64,000 bases of DNA from assembly GCF_014050145.1 (NCBI RefSeq), contig NZ_JACFYF010000001.1:496001-560000 (forward strand), given 5' to 3'. Below are positions 37,843 to 46,985 of the stretch, piece by piece. The position numbers were made by a program, and so were the translations under genes. Numbering within the stretch: the stretch's first letter is position 1; each line of letters starts with the position of its first letter. The notes under the pieces are model-generated. The model saw only the letters and a list, made by a program, of their open reading frames with translations, did not search any database and had not been told where the DNA came from. The stretch comes from Vibrio marinisediminis (GTDB taxonomy: Bacteria > Pseudomonadota > Gammaproteobacteria > Enterobacterales > Vibrionaceae).

Positions 37843-37926
37843 TATAGTTCCCTACGTCAGTGTTAACTGAATCAGGTTCAACGGGTCTCGCGTAGCGATC
37901 TCAGCCTCAATAGGCACCCCGACTAT
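37843..37926 (-). promoter_or_regulatory. TPP riboswitch (THI element)
   Basis: On the minus strand the conserved parts appear in order: GGGGTGCC, GAGGCTGAGA, ACCCGTTGAACCTGAT and CTGACGTAGGGAAC, closed by ATAGT/ACTAT of P1. This is the canonical TPP aptamer. It sits about 100 bases before the thiD start. Confidence 0.95.
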
Positions 37927-38143
37927 GAATTCACATACTAACAATAAACAGAGTTAGCACAAAGCAGACGTTGCTAAGCACGTTATTTAGCGCAACTTTT
38001 GTCGATATAACACCAAGAAAACCTAAACAAATAGCGATATGAGTTGGTTATCCAGGTGCAAAATAACGACCAAATGATTTTAGCGTTCAAATTTATGGTT
38101 TATTCTTTATTCCATAATTTTCCGTTATTGTGGGCTCAGAAAA

Positions 38144-39085
38144 ATGTTAAACCCTTTATGGTTAAAAACCTTTGTCACCTTAATTGAAACTGGTCATTTT
38201 ACTCGCACAGCTGAAAAACTGTTTATGACACAGCCAGGCGTAAGCCAGCACATTAAGAAACTCGAGAGTGTCTGCGGGTACTCGCTGATCGAACGAAATA
38301 ACAAAAGCTTTGATATTACCGCACAAGGGCAAACCGTTTATCACTATGCCAAAGAGTTACAGTTGCGAGAGTCTCATTTAATTGCCAACTTAGAGCCCGA
38401 CTCCCCATTCAAAGGGACGGTAAAATTAGCTTGCTCTGGCTCACTGGCGTTATTGCTCTATCCACACCTATTAGATTTACAATGCGCAAATCCAGAACTC
38501 ATTACCCACATAGAGGCGGCGCCAAAGCGTAAAGTACTCGCTGACATTCTCTCTGGTGATGCGGATATCGGTATTGTCACCCGAATGCCAACAGACAAAC
38601 GCTTGGTCGGTGAGCAACTGAGTATTGAGCCACTGTGCTTAATGCTTCCCGCTTCACACTCGCTTGAGAACTTGAATCTTGAGAAGCTGCAAAAGCTTGG
38701 GATGATCACTCATCCAGATGTGGAAAACTGTTTGTCTCTCTATTGTGATAATTGCGGAGAAGAATGGATTGAGGAGCTTCGTTTTGACAAGTTGCCCGTT
38801 TCTGGTTACGTCAATCAGTTAAGCCAAATATTACTGCCCGTTTCTAAAGGTTTAGGCTTTACTGTACTGCCGCTCAGTGCGCTTGAGAATTTTCCAGATA
38901 AAGATCAGATTGCGATTTACCAACCTAAACGAGAAGTCTCAGAAACTTTGTATTTGATAACTAAGCAACGGGCTAGCACACCACTGCGCTTTACGACCAT
39001 CATTGAGCAAATTAAGCAGAGGCTGCTACGGCAAGATTGCCCTGTTGCTGATACGCCCAATAACAAGCAATACAACAACCAATAA
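38144..39085 (+). CDS. LysR-family transcriptional regulator
   Basis: The 313-aa protein has an N-terminal HTH (MLNPLWLKTFVTLIETGHFTRTAEKLFMTQPGVSQHIKKLESVCGYSLIERNNKSFDITAQGQTVYHYA) and a LysR substrate domain with cysteine-rich ENCLSLYCDNCGEEW near residue 195, which is unusual and may sense redox or metal. The target is not evident; the neighbouring thiD and a small membrane gene are the closest candidates. Followed by a terminator. Confidence 0.88.
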   Translation: MLNPLWLKTFVTLIETGHFTRTAEKLFMTQPGVSQHIKKLESVCGYSLIERNNKSFDITAQGQTVYHYAKELQLRESHLIANLEPDSPFKGTVKLACSGSLALLLYPHLLDLQCANPELITHIEAAPKRKVLADILSGDADIGIVTRMPTDKRLVGEQLSIEPLCLMLPASHSLENLNLEKLQKLGMITHPDVENCLSLYCDNCGEEWIEELRFDKLPVSGYVNQLSQILLPVSKGLGFTVLPLSALENFPDKDQIAIYQPKREVSETLYLITKQRASTPLRFTTIIEQIKQRLLRQDCPVADTPNNKQYNNQ

Positions 39086-39106
39086 ATTTACTTTGCCCTA
39101 AAAATG

Positions 39107-39130
39107 AAAAAGAGCCGTTAGGCTCTCTTT
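39107..39130 (+). terminator. Terminator after LysR gene
   Basis: AGAGCC (39111-39116), loop GTTA, GGCTCT (39121-39126), then CTTTTC. Short but with a T tract. Confidence 0.7.
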
Positions 39131-39144
39131 TCACACACTGTCAT

Positions 39145-39297
39145 TTATGCTTCTAGCACATCTTTTCCGGTTACCTCTGAAAGAAGTAAAGCATCGTAGG
39201 TATCAACATGCAGCCCCATCATCGGCAAACCATGATGACATACCCAAGAGACGACAAATACGCCTACAGCGATTGCAATAAATGCCAAAACTAACAT
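39145..39297 (-). CDS. Small single-pass membrane protein, unknown
   Basis: A 50-aa protein starting MLVLAFIAIAVGVFVVSWVCHHGLPMMGL: one N-terminal TM helix and a short soluble tail (YDALLLSEVTGKDVLEA). ATG 39297 is chosen because AGAGG lies seven bases upstream; a start at 39312 is possible and 39360 unlikely. Unknown function. The 39361-39815 interval contains no other gene I can support. Confidence 0.6.
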   Translation of the reverse strand: MLVLAFIAIAVGVFVVSWVCHHGLPMMGLHVDTYDALLLSEVTGKDVLEA

Positions 39298-39815
39298 AGC
39301 GTTACCTCTCATTGGTTTAACAGATACAACCAATCTACGCCTACTCAAAACTTTAGTCAATCAAGTGAATAACAAAATCGATACAACGTCACAAAATACA
39401 TGCCAAGCTTTTATTCAATCTGCGATGATTTTTCATTCAATTTTATAGGCTTAGAAATTAATCACACTTTCTGGAAAAATCAGACATCAATCACAGCTCA
39501 ATGCCCCGTCATTATTGGCTTGCAATACAAAACAATGTGGCATTAAAAGTGCTAAACATAACCATGAGGGAATTTTCACGTTAAATCCATGTTTTAATTG
39601 TATTTAAATTGAGTGACACTTTTTTTAAGTTTAATTGTCATAAATATTATAGTGAGATGTCAGCCATATTAAGAGTTTAAGACAGCATAATTTCGGCATG
39701 GAAATGTGATCAAAGTCCTAGCTATACGATCAGAACGAGGCTACATTCAAAGAGTTCATGAGGAACTGTATTCACATATGCTCATATCCGAGCAAGAATT
39801 AAGTGAGGAAATATC

Positions 39816-39902
39816 ATGAAGAAAATGAGAAAAGCACAATTACACCGCATTCGCGTTCAATACTGGAAAGAAGTAAGTAAACAAGAAGCGAAAGCGCAGT
39901 AA
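39816..39902 (+). CDS. Candidate 28-residue basic peptide
   Basis: A short frame starts MKKMRKAQLHRIRVQYWKEV and ends KQEAKAQ, with GAGG eight bases upstream of the ATG and a strong terminator 22 bases past the stop. Ribosome site plus terminator make it a good candidate for a translated mini-gene. No family is recognised. Alternatively, the transcript is a small RNA and the frame is incidental. Confidence 0.45.
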   Translation: MKKMRKAQLHRIRVQYWKEVSKQEAKAQ

Positions 39903-39924
39903 TGTGTCAAAATGCAACGTCTTC

Positions 39925-39945
39925 AAGCTGGCTTTTTGCCAGCTT
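39925..39945 (+). terminator. Strong terminator after the 28-codon frame
   Basis: AAGCTGGC (39925-39932), loop TTTTT, GCCAGCTT (39938-39945), then TAGTTATTTT. Confidence 0.75.
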
Positions 39946-40056
39946 TAGTTATTTTGGGAGAAATAAAATTTTTAATGCTGCTGGATACGCAAAGTTTGTA
40001 TCGCAGCCGATGGAAAACACCACCGGCGCATATCAATTAACGAAGGTTTTTTCACA

Positions 40057-40890
40057 CTAAGCCACTTTATCGTTAGTGGGTACCATTCCTGACAATTCTT
40101 GTAGAATAGTCCGTGTCGATTTGGCAAAAATATGTTTGTCTTTCCAACCCACTAACTGCACCATCTCCACCTTGCCTGACATTAAGCTCTGGCGAATGAT
40201 ACGGCTGACCATATGCACCTCTAAGTAACGCTCGGTCCCTATTTGGGATTGAGGGCATAGAGAAGCCAAGTCGATGTTTAACACCACTTGATCACAATGA
40301 GATAGAAAACTAGCCAGCTGTTCTTTCATTTGAAAGCGATGGCTGAATTGGCATTCGGGTAAAGTAAGCCAATCGCAACCGAGATCTTCAGCGTACTCTA
40401 AAGTTTTATCGTTTTGACGCGCACCATCAATACCCATACAAAATAGACGCAGTTCGTTAAAACGAGCAAGAGCAAAGTGATATGCCGAGCCCACTTCAGG
40501 TTCCAAGGTAGACTTCAATTCAAATTGGCTACCAATATGAATGACACCCAGCTCTTTGTCGTTAGCATTGAGCAAAGGCAACACATGGAGTAAACCTTCA
40601 GTACAGTTGCTAAATACAACAGGTAATGTGTGTGAGCCGAGATAACGGCTAATGTTCAGCTGATAGCGACCAACCATTTGCTCAGACAGCATATAGTGAC
40701 CGCCATTCAACCAGCGGTTATTCTCTTGTTCTGCTAACCAATCGAACACATCCTGTAAGCTTTGATCGGCCATTTCGAACTCAACCTGTTTGATCGGCTT
40801 TATCTGCTGAGCAATACTGACCAACACCATCGAAAAGGAAGAAACACCAGTAATACTGTGAGTTTTATTGCGTCGAAAAAAGCCGAACAT
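40057..40890 (-). CDS. Arginase/formimidoylglutamase-fold protein lacking metal ligands
   Basis: This 277-aa protein can be aligned by pattern to the ureohydrolase (arginase/HutG) fold. Where the family has GGGHE, it has VVFSNCTEG (residues 91-99). Where the family has DAHxD, it has HIGSQFE (118-124). Where the family has the IDLDVxxP metal strand, it has LNIDLASLCP (204-212). The surrounding hydrophobic strand pattern and the CMGI-x-DGARQNDKTLEYAEDLGCDW segment are kept. It therefore looks like a pseudoenzyme without a Mn2+ site. It is directly downstream (five bases) of an IclR gene, so it may act in regulation or sensing. Homology is by eye only. Confidence 0.55.
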   Translation of the reverse strand: MFGFFRRNKTHSITGVSSFSMVLVSIAQQIKPIKQVEFEMADQSLQDVFDWLAEQENNRWLNGGHYMLSEQMVGRYQLNISRYLGSHTLPVVFSNCTEGLLHVLPLLNANDKELGVIHIGSQFELKSTLEPEVGSAYHFALARFNELRLFCMGIDGARQNDKTLEYAEDLGCDWLTLPECQFSHRFQMKEQLASFLSHCDQVVLNIDLASLCPQSQIGTERYLEVHMVSRIIRQSLMSGKVEMVQLVGWKDKHIFAKSTRTILQELSGMVPTNDKVA

Positions 40891-40895
40891 ATGCG

Positions 40896-41621
40896 TTACC
40901 TTTCTGGGGGCAGAGCCCTCGCTGCTTGGAGAACGTGAAGAATGATCCTTTGTTGGTTTTGCTGAACTCGATGTGCCGGAGCCATGATGGAAATAGCACC
41001 AACAAGCTTCGAACCTTTCATCACTGGCGCGCTAATACCCGATACGCCAGGATCAATCTCCGAGGTACTTAATGCATAGCCTTGCGCTCGAATCGCATCT
41101 AGGTCTTGTTGCCACTCATTGATTCGATGAGCTTCGCCAAAGTAACGCAAAATTTTCTCTCGGCGTTGCGTTGGCATAAATGCCAACATTACTTTTGATG
41201 ATGCCCCGCGCAATAATGGTTGGCTTTGCCCTTGAACATAGCTACACCGCAATGCTTGCATACTCTCTTTTCGGCTTACGCAGAGTGCTCGGTAACCAAC
41301 CGGCACCATATAAGCAGCCATTTCACCAGTCTGTTTTTGAAGGCGGTTGAGAACGGCATCAACCGCGTCCAAGTCGTGTTGGCTTGTTTCGTAGCTGCGC
41401 ATTAAAAGTAGCGCTGCTGGACCTATGATCAAGGTTTTGTCACTTGGACTTTCTTCAATCAAGTTCCATTCTTTCAATAACTTGAGATGACGATACAGGC
41501 TACTTATCGGCGTTCCTAAAAGATCGCTGAGCGTCTTAGCTGTCACAGGCTCATCGTTTACCGCTACTTGCATTAGCAATTGCAGTAATTTTTCATTGAC
41601 CTGTCCGGAATTTTGCTTCAT
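40896..41621 (-). CDS. IclR-family transcriptional regulator
   Basis: The 241-aa regulator has an N-terminal winged HTH (LLQLLMQVAVNDEPVTAKTLSDLLGTPISSLYRHLKLLKEWNLIEE) and an IclR effector domain with RGASSKVMLAFM and DPGVSGISAPVMKGSKLVGAISIMAP. The start may also be GTG 41630; neither has a clear ribosome site. It forms a two-gene unit with the arginase-fold protein. The 41631-41967 interval contains no convincing gene. Confidence 0.88.
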   Translation of the reverse strand: MKQNSGQVNEKLLQLLMQVAVNDEPVTAKTLSDLLGTPISSLYRHLKLLKEWNLIEESPSDKTLIIGPAALLLMRSYETSQHDLDAVDAVLNRLQKQTGEMAAYMVPVGYRALCVSRKESMQALRCSYVQGQSQPLLRGASSKVMLAFMPTQRREKILRYFGEAHRINEWQQDLDAIRAQGYALSTSEIDPGVSGISAPVMKGSKLVGAISIMAPAHRVQQNQQRIILHVLQAARALPPER

Positions 41622-41967
41622 CGAGTTCACACTTATGTTTTAACGTTTCAAGTTAGATTGACCAAATTGTATTCCTAAAATATGAGAATTTATAAACACA
41701 AAGAAACGGTAATTCTCACCAAGTAAGAATGTACTCTTTTTATTTATCTGGCAATAAATACTTGTTACTTCGCATGGTAAGTAACGTAGATTTAAGAAAC
41801 GATGAAGGGGCGAGTCTAGGTCTGAGCTAACAGGGGATGTTCTGAAATGGTCGCGATGCAATCAAATAGACGACAAAATAAGCCAACAAAATAGGCAATT
41901 GATATATTCTTGATCAGTGAGAAAACAATACTGCTCTCTCCATTGTACTAATTCATAGTATGTACTG

Positions 41968-43644
41968 CTATAAATCTTCCTCTAGCATTTCTTCATCTAT
42001 CATAGAAGAGCAATTAATTTTGTACTGATCGTAAGAAAAAACGGCAGCACCATGTACGCGCTTGGTGGTTACTTTATCCTCTCCAAATTGAATAATGACA
42101 CGGGTATACACTTTTTTAGTGGCTTGTATGGTGTTTTCAGCCAATAAGCGTTCGAACTCTTCTATGTGCGTATCACGCGCTAATTTTATCCTCTCTAAAT
42201 TGGCGCTTGCTGCCACTTTGCTGTGTTCAATATGGTCTTCTTCTTCCTCTGTACGGTCAGCTTTTGGTCTCTTCTTAAACTCAAGCTCTTTGCGCACGAC
42301 GTTCATCGTCATCTCTTGCGCCATTTGGTAGTGTTCTCGATATTTTACTTGCCGATCTTTGTGCATTTTATAGCGAGCAAAACCATGTACATAAGTTGCC
42401 GTATCCCCCTCCACTCCAAGGTTAACGCAGACAACCTTTCCACCCACCTTAGCCTGACCTCCACTTAACGTCCCCTGCCGCGCCGTTTTATCTGAGACTG
42501 TCAGGTTATTACCGCAGCGAATTTCGTTATTCATACAGTGAATGGCAAGCTCAATGTTATGCCCTGCCTGCAACTCAGCAAACTGCGCATAGTTTGCTTT
42601 AATTGAACCACCTGCTTTTAATATGCAAGATTTGGCCTGATTGTCTGAGACATTATGACCAATGATCCCTTTGGCAACTTCAATGTCACCTTGTGCCTGA
42701 ATATTCGCCGACTCAACAAAACCACCAATGGTTATATTACCGGTCGCGCGCACCATCATGTCTGACTCAATGTTACCTTTAACCAGTACATTGCCTTTGA
42801 ATTTTACATGACCCGTCGCGACACCAATCGTGTCAAGGACCAGCACATCATCTACATCAACACTGCATTCATGCAAAATAGGCATACCCGTCAATGTGGC
42901 AACTAAAACGTTAGGATCTTTTTCCGAGATAGCCGATCCCTTACCTTCTTTTAACGGAAGATCTTTACCATCACTCGCAGGGATCACGGTTCCCTGAACC
43001 GTCAATCCTGGCTCCCCCATCGTGGGCGGTGTACGGCGCATCAAAGGCTGCCCTTTAGCAACGCTGACTGTTTCACCAAGGTTGAGCATATCAACTTTGC
43101 CGGTTTCATCTTCTACTGGAGCGAGTATTTGTTTGGAAACATCTTTTACGAGAGGAACAAATTTGGTGTCTTTACCGTCGATCGGCTTTCGACCTGTGGC
43201 GATGGGTTGAGTAAATTGCTTGCCCGGTTGGAGCTGGGTGCTGACCACGAGCACTTTTTTCAACGCTAGCTTATTTATGCCTTTAGTGACCGAGCCACTC
43301 GCCAAAGCATGCACCAATTGAGGACCACTGAGTGGTTTACCGCCATAAGCCCCAGTCACTACCATACTGGCTAACATGTCGTTTTCAGAGATGACTAGAT
43401 CAACGGTCGCATCCAATTTATCGGCGATGACAATACCATGAAAAGATTCAGATTTGCCTTCTTTAGCAAGGGTGAGAAAGCGAAGAACTTCCTCGTCGTA
43501 AACAAAGTAAGATTCAGCCTTAAGTTCAGTAAGGGCTTCATTTAATCCACCATAATCAAAATCTCGCGGTAGCGACATTTCATTCGGCAGTTTAGCAATC
43601 ACTTGTTTCTTATCGTCAGACAAAGAGACGATTTCTTCCCACAT
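41968..43644 (-). CDS. FapA/DUF342-family protein
   Basis: A 558-aa protein with the DUF342 beta-solenoid core: GEPGLTVQGTVIPASDGKD, then VLVLDTIGVATGHVKFKGNVLVKGNIESDMMVRATGNITIGGFVESANIQAQGDIEVAKGIIGHN with the regular repeats typical of FapA. Helical C-terminal segment (residues about 430-520) precedes the end. FapA-type proteins have been linked to flagellar or surface control in vibrios, but no flagellar genes are adjacent here. AGGTGAAGC precedes the ATG. Confidence 0.85.
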   Translation of the reverse strand: MWEEIVSLSDDKKQVIAKLPNEMSLPRDFDYGGLNEALTELKAESYFVYDEEVLRFLTLAKEGKSESFHGIVIADKLDATVDLVISENDMLASMVVTGAYGGKPLSGPQLVHALASGSVTKGINKLALKKVLVVSTQLQPGKQFTQPIATGRKPIDGKDTKFVPLVKDVSKQILAPVEDETGKVDMLNLGETVSVAKGQPLMRRTPPTMGEPGLTVQGTVIPASDGKDLPLKEGKGSAISEKDPNVLVATLTGMPILHECSVDVDDVLVLDTIGVATGHVKFKGNVLVKGNIESDMMVRATGNITIGGFVESANIQAQGDIEVAKGIIGHNVSDNQAKSCILKAGGSIKANYAQFAELQAGHNIELAIHCMNNEIRCGNNLTVSDKTARQGTLSGGQAKVGGKVVCVNLGVEGDTATYVHGFARYKMHKDRQVKYREHYQMAQEMTMNVVRKELEFKKRPKADRTEEEEDHIEHSKVAASANLERIKLARDTHIEEFERLLAENTIQATKKVYTRVIIQFGEDKVTTKRVHGAAVFSYDQYKINCSSMIDEEMLEEDL

Positions 43645-44665
43645 GCTTCACCTACTTTGGAATTAACCCGAATCTCAGTGTATCTAAGTTCACTGGATAT
43701 AAGTATGAAAGCGCTAACATTTTCCGGCTTACGTCGAGTAAATTACCTGCTGTTGAGTAAGAAATTATGTCTAATAGCTGGGAAACTTATACATCTTGCA
43801 ATGAAACACTGGAATTAATATCACTCTAGTTGCATTACATTGCGTCCATTATTAACCATTTGTTCACTTCAATATCAAATGGCGATTTATAGCTAAGCGA
43901 TCAAACACCTAGCTCAATTCAGAAAAGATCGATCTTCTCTACCTAAGCGCTCGCTCTATTTGCAACAGAAATTGAACAAGCGTCATTGATCCAGAGTGAT
44001 CAAGATAGTCAGATAGACACCTGGTGTGAAAGCGCCATTTTATTGGCTTTAGCGATGAAAAAAGAAACAAAATTAATTAGAACAGCAGCAATTAGACAGG
44101 AAAATACTCTCAACTCTCCCTTGATCATTGTTCCGAAAGAAAGACTTTCCGAGTTGCGCTGCGCTCGGGTCGAGCTTGGCTACCAATGATCATGGCAATG
44201 TTGAGTTTATTCGACAGCGCGCGGTTTATCACTTATCGACTAATCATCATCTTTGCTTAATTACCTGGCATGCTAGAGATGACAACTAGGTATTTTTTAA
44301 AAACCGCCCACAAAAAGTGACGCCGTCACTATTGATAACTATCTCAAACCGCGAGTTTTGTGTTTGGAAAGTTACACTGCTGAAGAAGCAACATCGCCAC
44401 AGACCTCTGTCGTCAGTTCTGTACCGCTTTCTGTGATGATGCGCTAGTCACAGCAGAAGAATAGGTCTGAGCAAAGGAGGGAGACTTTACGCTCCCCGCT
44501 TAACGCGCAAAAAAACCTTGATCCCATCGCAGCGGAATTTTGTCGACCGAAGAGCTTGGCAAAAATTATATTGTAGTAAAAGGCGTTGTTTGCGTAGATG
44601 AAGAGATGTTAGCCCGCCATTCATCGAGCTTATCCTCATTGGTAAGTTCTAACCTTAACGTCCCG

Positions 44666-44680
44666 TTTTACACTGTAAAA
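44666..44680. promoter_or_regulatory. parS2: parS2 site 1
   Basis: TTTTACACTGTAAAA contains the 13-bp core TTTACACTGTAAA, an exact match to the published Vibrio parS2 consensus NTTTACANTGTAAAN bound by ParB2. The surrounding 43645-44688 interval (about 1 kb) has no gene I can support. Confidence 0.85.
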
Positions 44681-44688
44681 GCCGTCAT

Positions 44689-45222
44689 TTAAGGCTGACG
44701 GACATAGTGATTTTTGACTAAACAGTCGACTAGTCGTGTTGCAGACTGATGCTTGAATTTCAGTGGTGCGGAAAGAGCACCAAACAGGGGAATGCCACCA
44801 CCTAAAATAATCGGAATTGTAGTAATGATCATCTCATCGATTAGATCTTTTTCTAAGAAGCTTTGAATCGTCTTACCACCATCGATATATAAACGCTGAA
44901 GCCCTTGTTGATTCAATTGAGCCACAATCTCTTCAATCTCTCCATTAACCAGAAAGACCTTGCCTTCATATGCCTCCGGGACAGATTGCATAGTTGTACT
45001 TAACAGATACACAGGTTTAATGTACGGCCACTCACAATCAAAACTCGCGACCATTTCAAAGGTATTCCTTCCCATCACCAATGCATCAATTTCATTCATA
45101 AAATCGGCAAAACCAAAATCAGACCCTTCAGGGTTCGGAATGTCGTGTAACCAGTCAATCTGATTATTTTGATCTGCTATAAAGCCATCAAGACTCGTCG
45201 CAATGTAGACAATATTTGGCAC
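44689..45222 (-). CDS. Dihydrofolate reductase / RibD C-terminal domain protein
   Basis: The 177-aa protein has the DHFR-like NADPH fold: IVYIATSLDGFIADQNNQIDWL at the N-terminus, ALVMGRNTFEMV in the middle, and LYIDGGKTIQSFLEKDLIDEMIITTIPIILGGGIPLF at the end, the RibD_C family pattern. The substrate is unknown. GTG 45222 is chosen as start because GGAGA lies six bases before it; the GTG at 45228 is too close to it. Confidence 0.87.
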   Translation of the reverse strand: MPNIVYIATSLDGFIADQNNQIDWLHDIPNPEGSDFGFADFMNEIDALVMGRNTFEMVASFDCEWPYIKPVYLLSTTMQSVPEAYEGKVFLVNGEIEEIVAQLNQQGLQRLYIDGGKTIQSFLEKDLIDEMIITTIPIILGGGIPLFGALSAPLKFKHQSATRLVDCLVKNHYVRQP

Positions 45223-45327
45223 AATCACTCTCCAATAAATAAACTAAGTCGTGCGTTGACCACGATGAGGCAATTTTTTCAGCTGCCAGGATGAATTACG
45301 TAGCACCTAAGCCTGCCGAACTTCAAT

Positions 45328-46200
45328 TTACAAGCGACTAAGATTGTAAATTTTTGAACACTGTTGATGAAGCCATGCCATTGCCGGACCTAAACATTGG
45401 TTTTTACGCGTGACTCTATCAACATGAAGTAAAAAATTTTTTTCTTCTGCTAACAATTTTATTGCCGCTAACCCACGTTGAGCATTCAACAAATGGTCAG
45501 GCACAATGCCCCAAGCATCCCCTTGCTCAAGTATACTCACCAATACATTAATATGATTAGTTCTGGTCAATGTCGAAGTCAAGGTGATATCAAGCGGGCT
45601 ACCAGTCTCAGCTAACACGACTTGCCGATAAACACTTAGCTCTTCAAGCTTCACCACCTTTTGCCGAGTAAGCTGGTGGGACTTTGCGACAACAACAGAA
45701 GTAGGCAAATACCCGACTAAACCAAGGTCAACATCTGTCGGCGTTGTGGTATCCCATATTTTAAGACCAACAGCCGATTCGTGTTGTGAGACGTATTGAG
45801 CAATGTGTTGATTGTCGATAATTTGAATTGATAGTTCCGTATGAGGAAAATGCTGATAGAAATTGTTTATGACAGACAATAGCTCTGGGGTCAGTAACAG
45901 ATCGTTGGTGACAAGTGTGACACTGTTTTCCACACCACTGCTGAGCGCAGTTACCATCGCTTTGATATTAGCGGAATGCGATATCAGGCTCACCGCGTGA
46001 GAATAGAACATCTTTCCATCCGCAGTTAGGCTGGGAACGCGTGTTGAACGATCAAAGATCTCTATCCCAGTGTCAATTTCCAGATTGGCAATCGTGGTGC
46101 TTACAGCAGATTGAGCTTTACCAAGCTTTCTTGCAGCAGCTGAAAACGACCCACTTTCCACACACTGTATCAATGTTTCAAGTTGCTGAAGGTTGAACAT
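45328..46200 (-). CDS. LysR-family transcriptional regulator
   Basis: The 290-aa protein has a typical HTH (MFNLQQLETLIQCVESGSFSAAARKLGKAQSAVSTTIANLEIDTGIEIFDRSTRVPSLTADGKMFYSHA) and LysR effector domain with LSIQIIDNQHIAQYVSQHESAVGLKIW. Start ATG 46200 is chosen over GTG/other in-frame start at 46212. It is divergent from a small 56-codon gene at 46299 and is the natural candidate regulator of it. Confidence 0.88.
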   Translation of the reverse strand: MFNLQQLETLIQCVESGSFSAAARKLGKAQSAVSTTIANLEIDTGIEIFDRSTRVPSLTADGKMFYSHAVSLISHSANIKAMVTALSSGVENSVTLVTNDLLLTPELLSVINNFYQHFPHTELSIQIIDNQHIAQYVSQHESAVGLKIWDTTTPTDVDLGLVGYLPTSVVVAKSHQLTRQKVVKLEELSVYRQVVLAETGSPLDITLTSTLTRTNHINVLVSILEQGDAWGIVPDHLLNAQRGLAAIKLLAEEKNFLLHVDRVTRKNQCLGPAMAWLHQQCSKIYNLSRL

Positions 46201-46298
46201 GCGAAGTATCAATTTGTTAGATAGTTAGTAACTACACCTTATCCAAATTTTTGATGATACTACCTGCCTCAAATCAATAGTTATATAGGTAGTTTACT

Positions 46299-46469
46299 AT
46301 GAAGAGTAACGCACCAAATCAAAACCGTGATGTTCAAGAGGAACTAAGAGCACTCAGAGAGCGATTAAGCCAAAGCAGTCAGACATTACAATCCTCGTCT
46401 ACGGGTTCCAATTCTCAAGAGTTATTGTCTCTGGTGATTAAAAGTACCGCTACATTTGAAAAAGAATAA
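46299..46469 (+). CDS. Small 56-residue helical protein, unknown
   Basis: A 56-aa frame starting MKSNAPNQNRDVQEELRALR and ending KSTATFEKE. The Glu/Arg-rich N-terminal part predicts a coiled coil. It is divergent from the LysR gene by 98 bases and is followed by a GC-rich hairpin. It has no clear ribosome site, so translation is plausible but not certain. Confidence 0.45.
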   Translation: MKSNAPNQNRDVQEELRALRERLSQSSQTLQSSSTGSNSQELLSLVIKSTATFEKE

Positions 46470-46474
46470 TTAGA

Positions 46475-46490
46475 AGGGGGCTCGCCCCCT
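46475..46490 (+). terminator. GC-rich terminator after small gene
   Basis: AGGGGGC (46475-46481) and GCCCCCT (46484-46490) followed by ATTAAAT. Weak T tract. Confidence 0.55.
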
Positions 46491-46535
46491 ATTAAATAAG
46501 TCGACTTTGGCTATAAATATTACAGGCTATAAGCA

Positions 46536-46829
46536 TCATTCACCAAAACTGTATTGTCGCTTAACCTCCACAACTTGCACGGTATAAGACTGATACCATT
46601 TATCTTGCCCAAGCTTTTGCGCGACCGCATGTTTGCTATCGTTGTGCCAATTGCGAATGTCCTCTTCGTTATTCCAATACGAAATTGCTATTTCTTGTTT
46701 TCCTTCAGTGACAGCGATGAAGTCTTGGCAGTGATATTTCTCAAATGCCAGTTGCCGCATTACACCAACCATTTCAGTGTACGATTTATCTTGAAAACCA
46801 GTTTTAGCGCGAAAGATTACTGCAAACAA
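46536..46829 (-). CDS. Antibiotic biosynthesis monooxygenase (ABM)-domain protein
   Basis: A 97-aa ferredoxin-fold protein: MFAVIFRAKTGFQDKSYTEMVGVMRQLAFEKY, then AISYWNNEEDIRNWHNDSKHAVAQKLGQDKWYQSY, the ABM pattern. Members act as small monooxygenases or haem-degrading-like enzymes; activity is unproven. The start is TTG 46829, supported by AGGAG six bases upstream. Confidence 0.82.
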   Translation of the reverse strand: MFAVIFRAKTGFQDKSYTEMVGVMRQLAFEKYHCQDFIAVTEGKQEIAISYWNNEEDIRNWHNDSKHAVAQKLGQDKWYQSYTVQVVEVKRQYSFGE

Positions 46830-46985
46830 TGACGACTCCTTTCGTTACGTTTATACAAATAAAATGGGATATATATAAAACAACTAGGAAATAGATGGCT
46901 ATTCCACGTCGTTGTTTTCCTTAAACTGGAACCAGTGACAAGGCTCTGAATCCTGTATCTTGAAGTCACTTGGGTATAAGCCAAA

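Noticed and set aside
41640-41861. 73-codon minus-strand frame upstream of the IclR gene
   Set aside because: It runs through the IclR promoter region; composition is not protein-like and no family is recognised.
43986-44189. 67-codon plus-strand frame
   Set aside because: No ribosome site, no recognisable domain, and no neighbouring operon context.
44540-44692. 50-codon frame (starts TTG, contains parS2 site 1)
   Set aside because: It overlaps the end of the reductase gene, lacks a start context, and includes a parS2 palindrome, so coding is unlikely.
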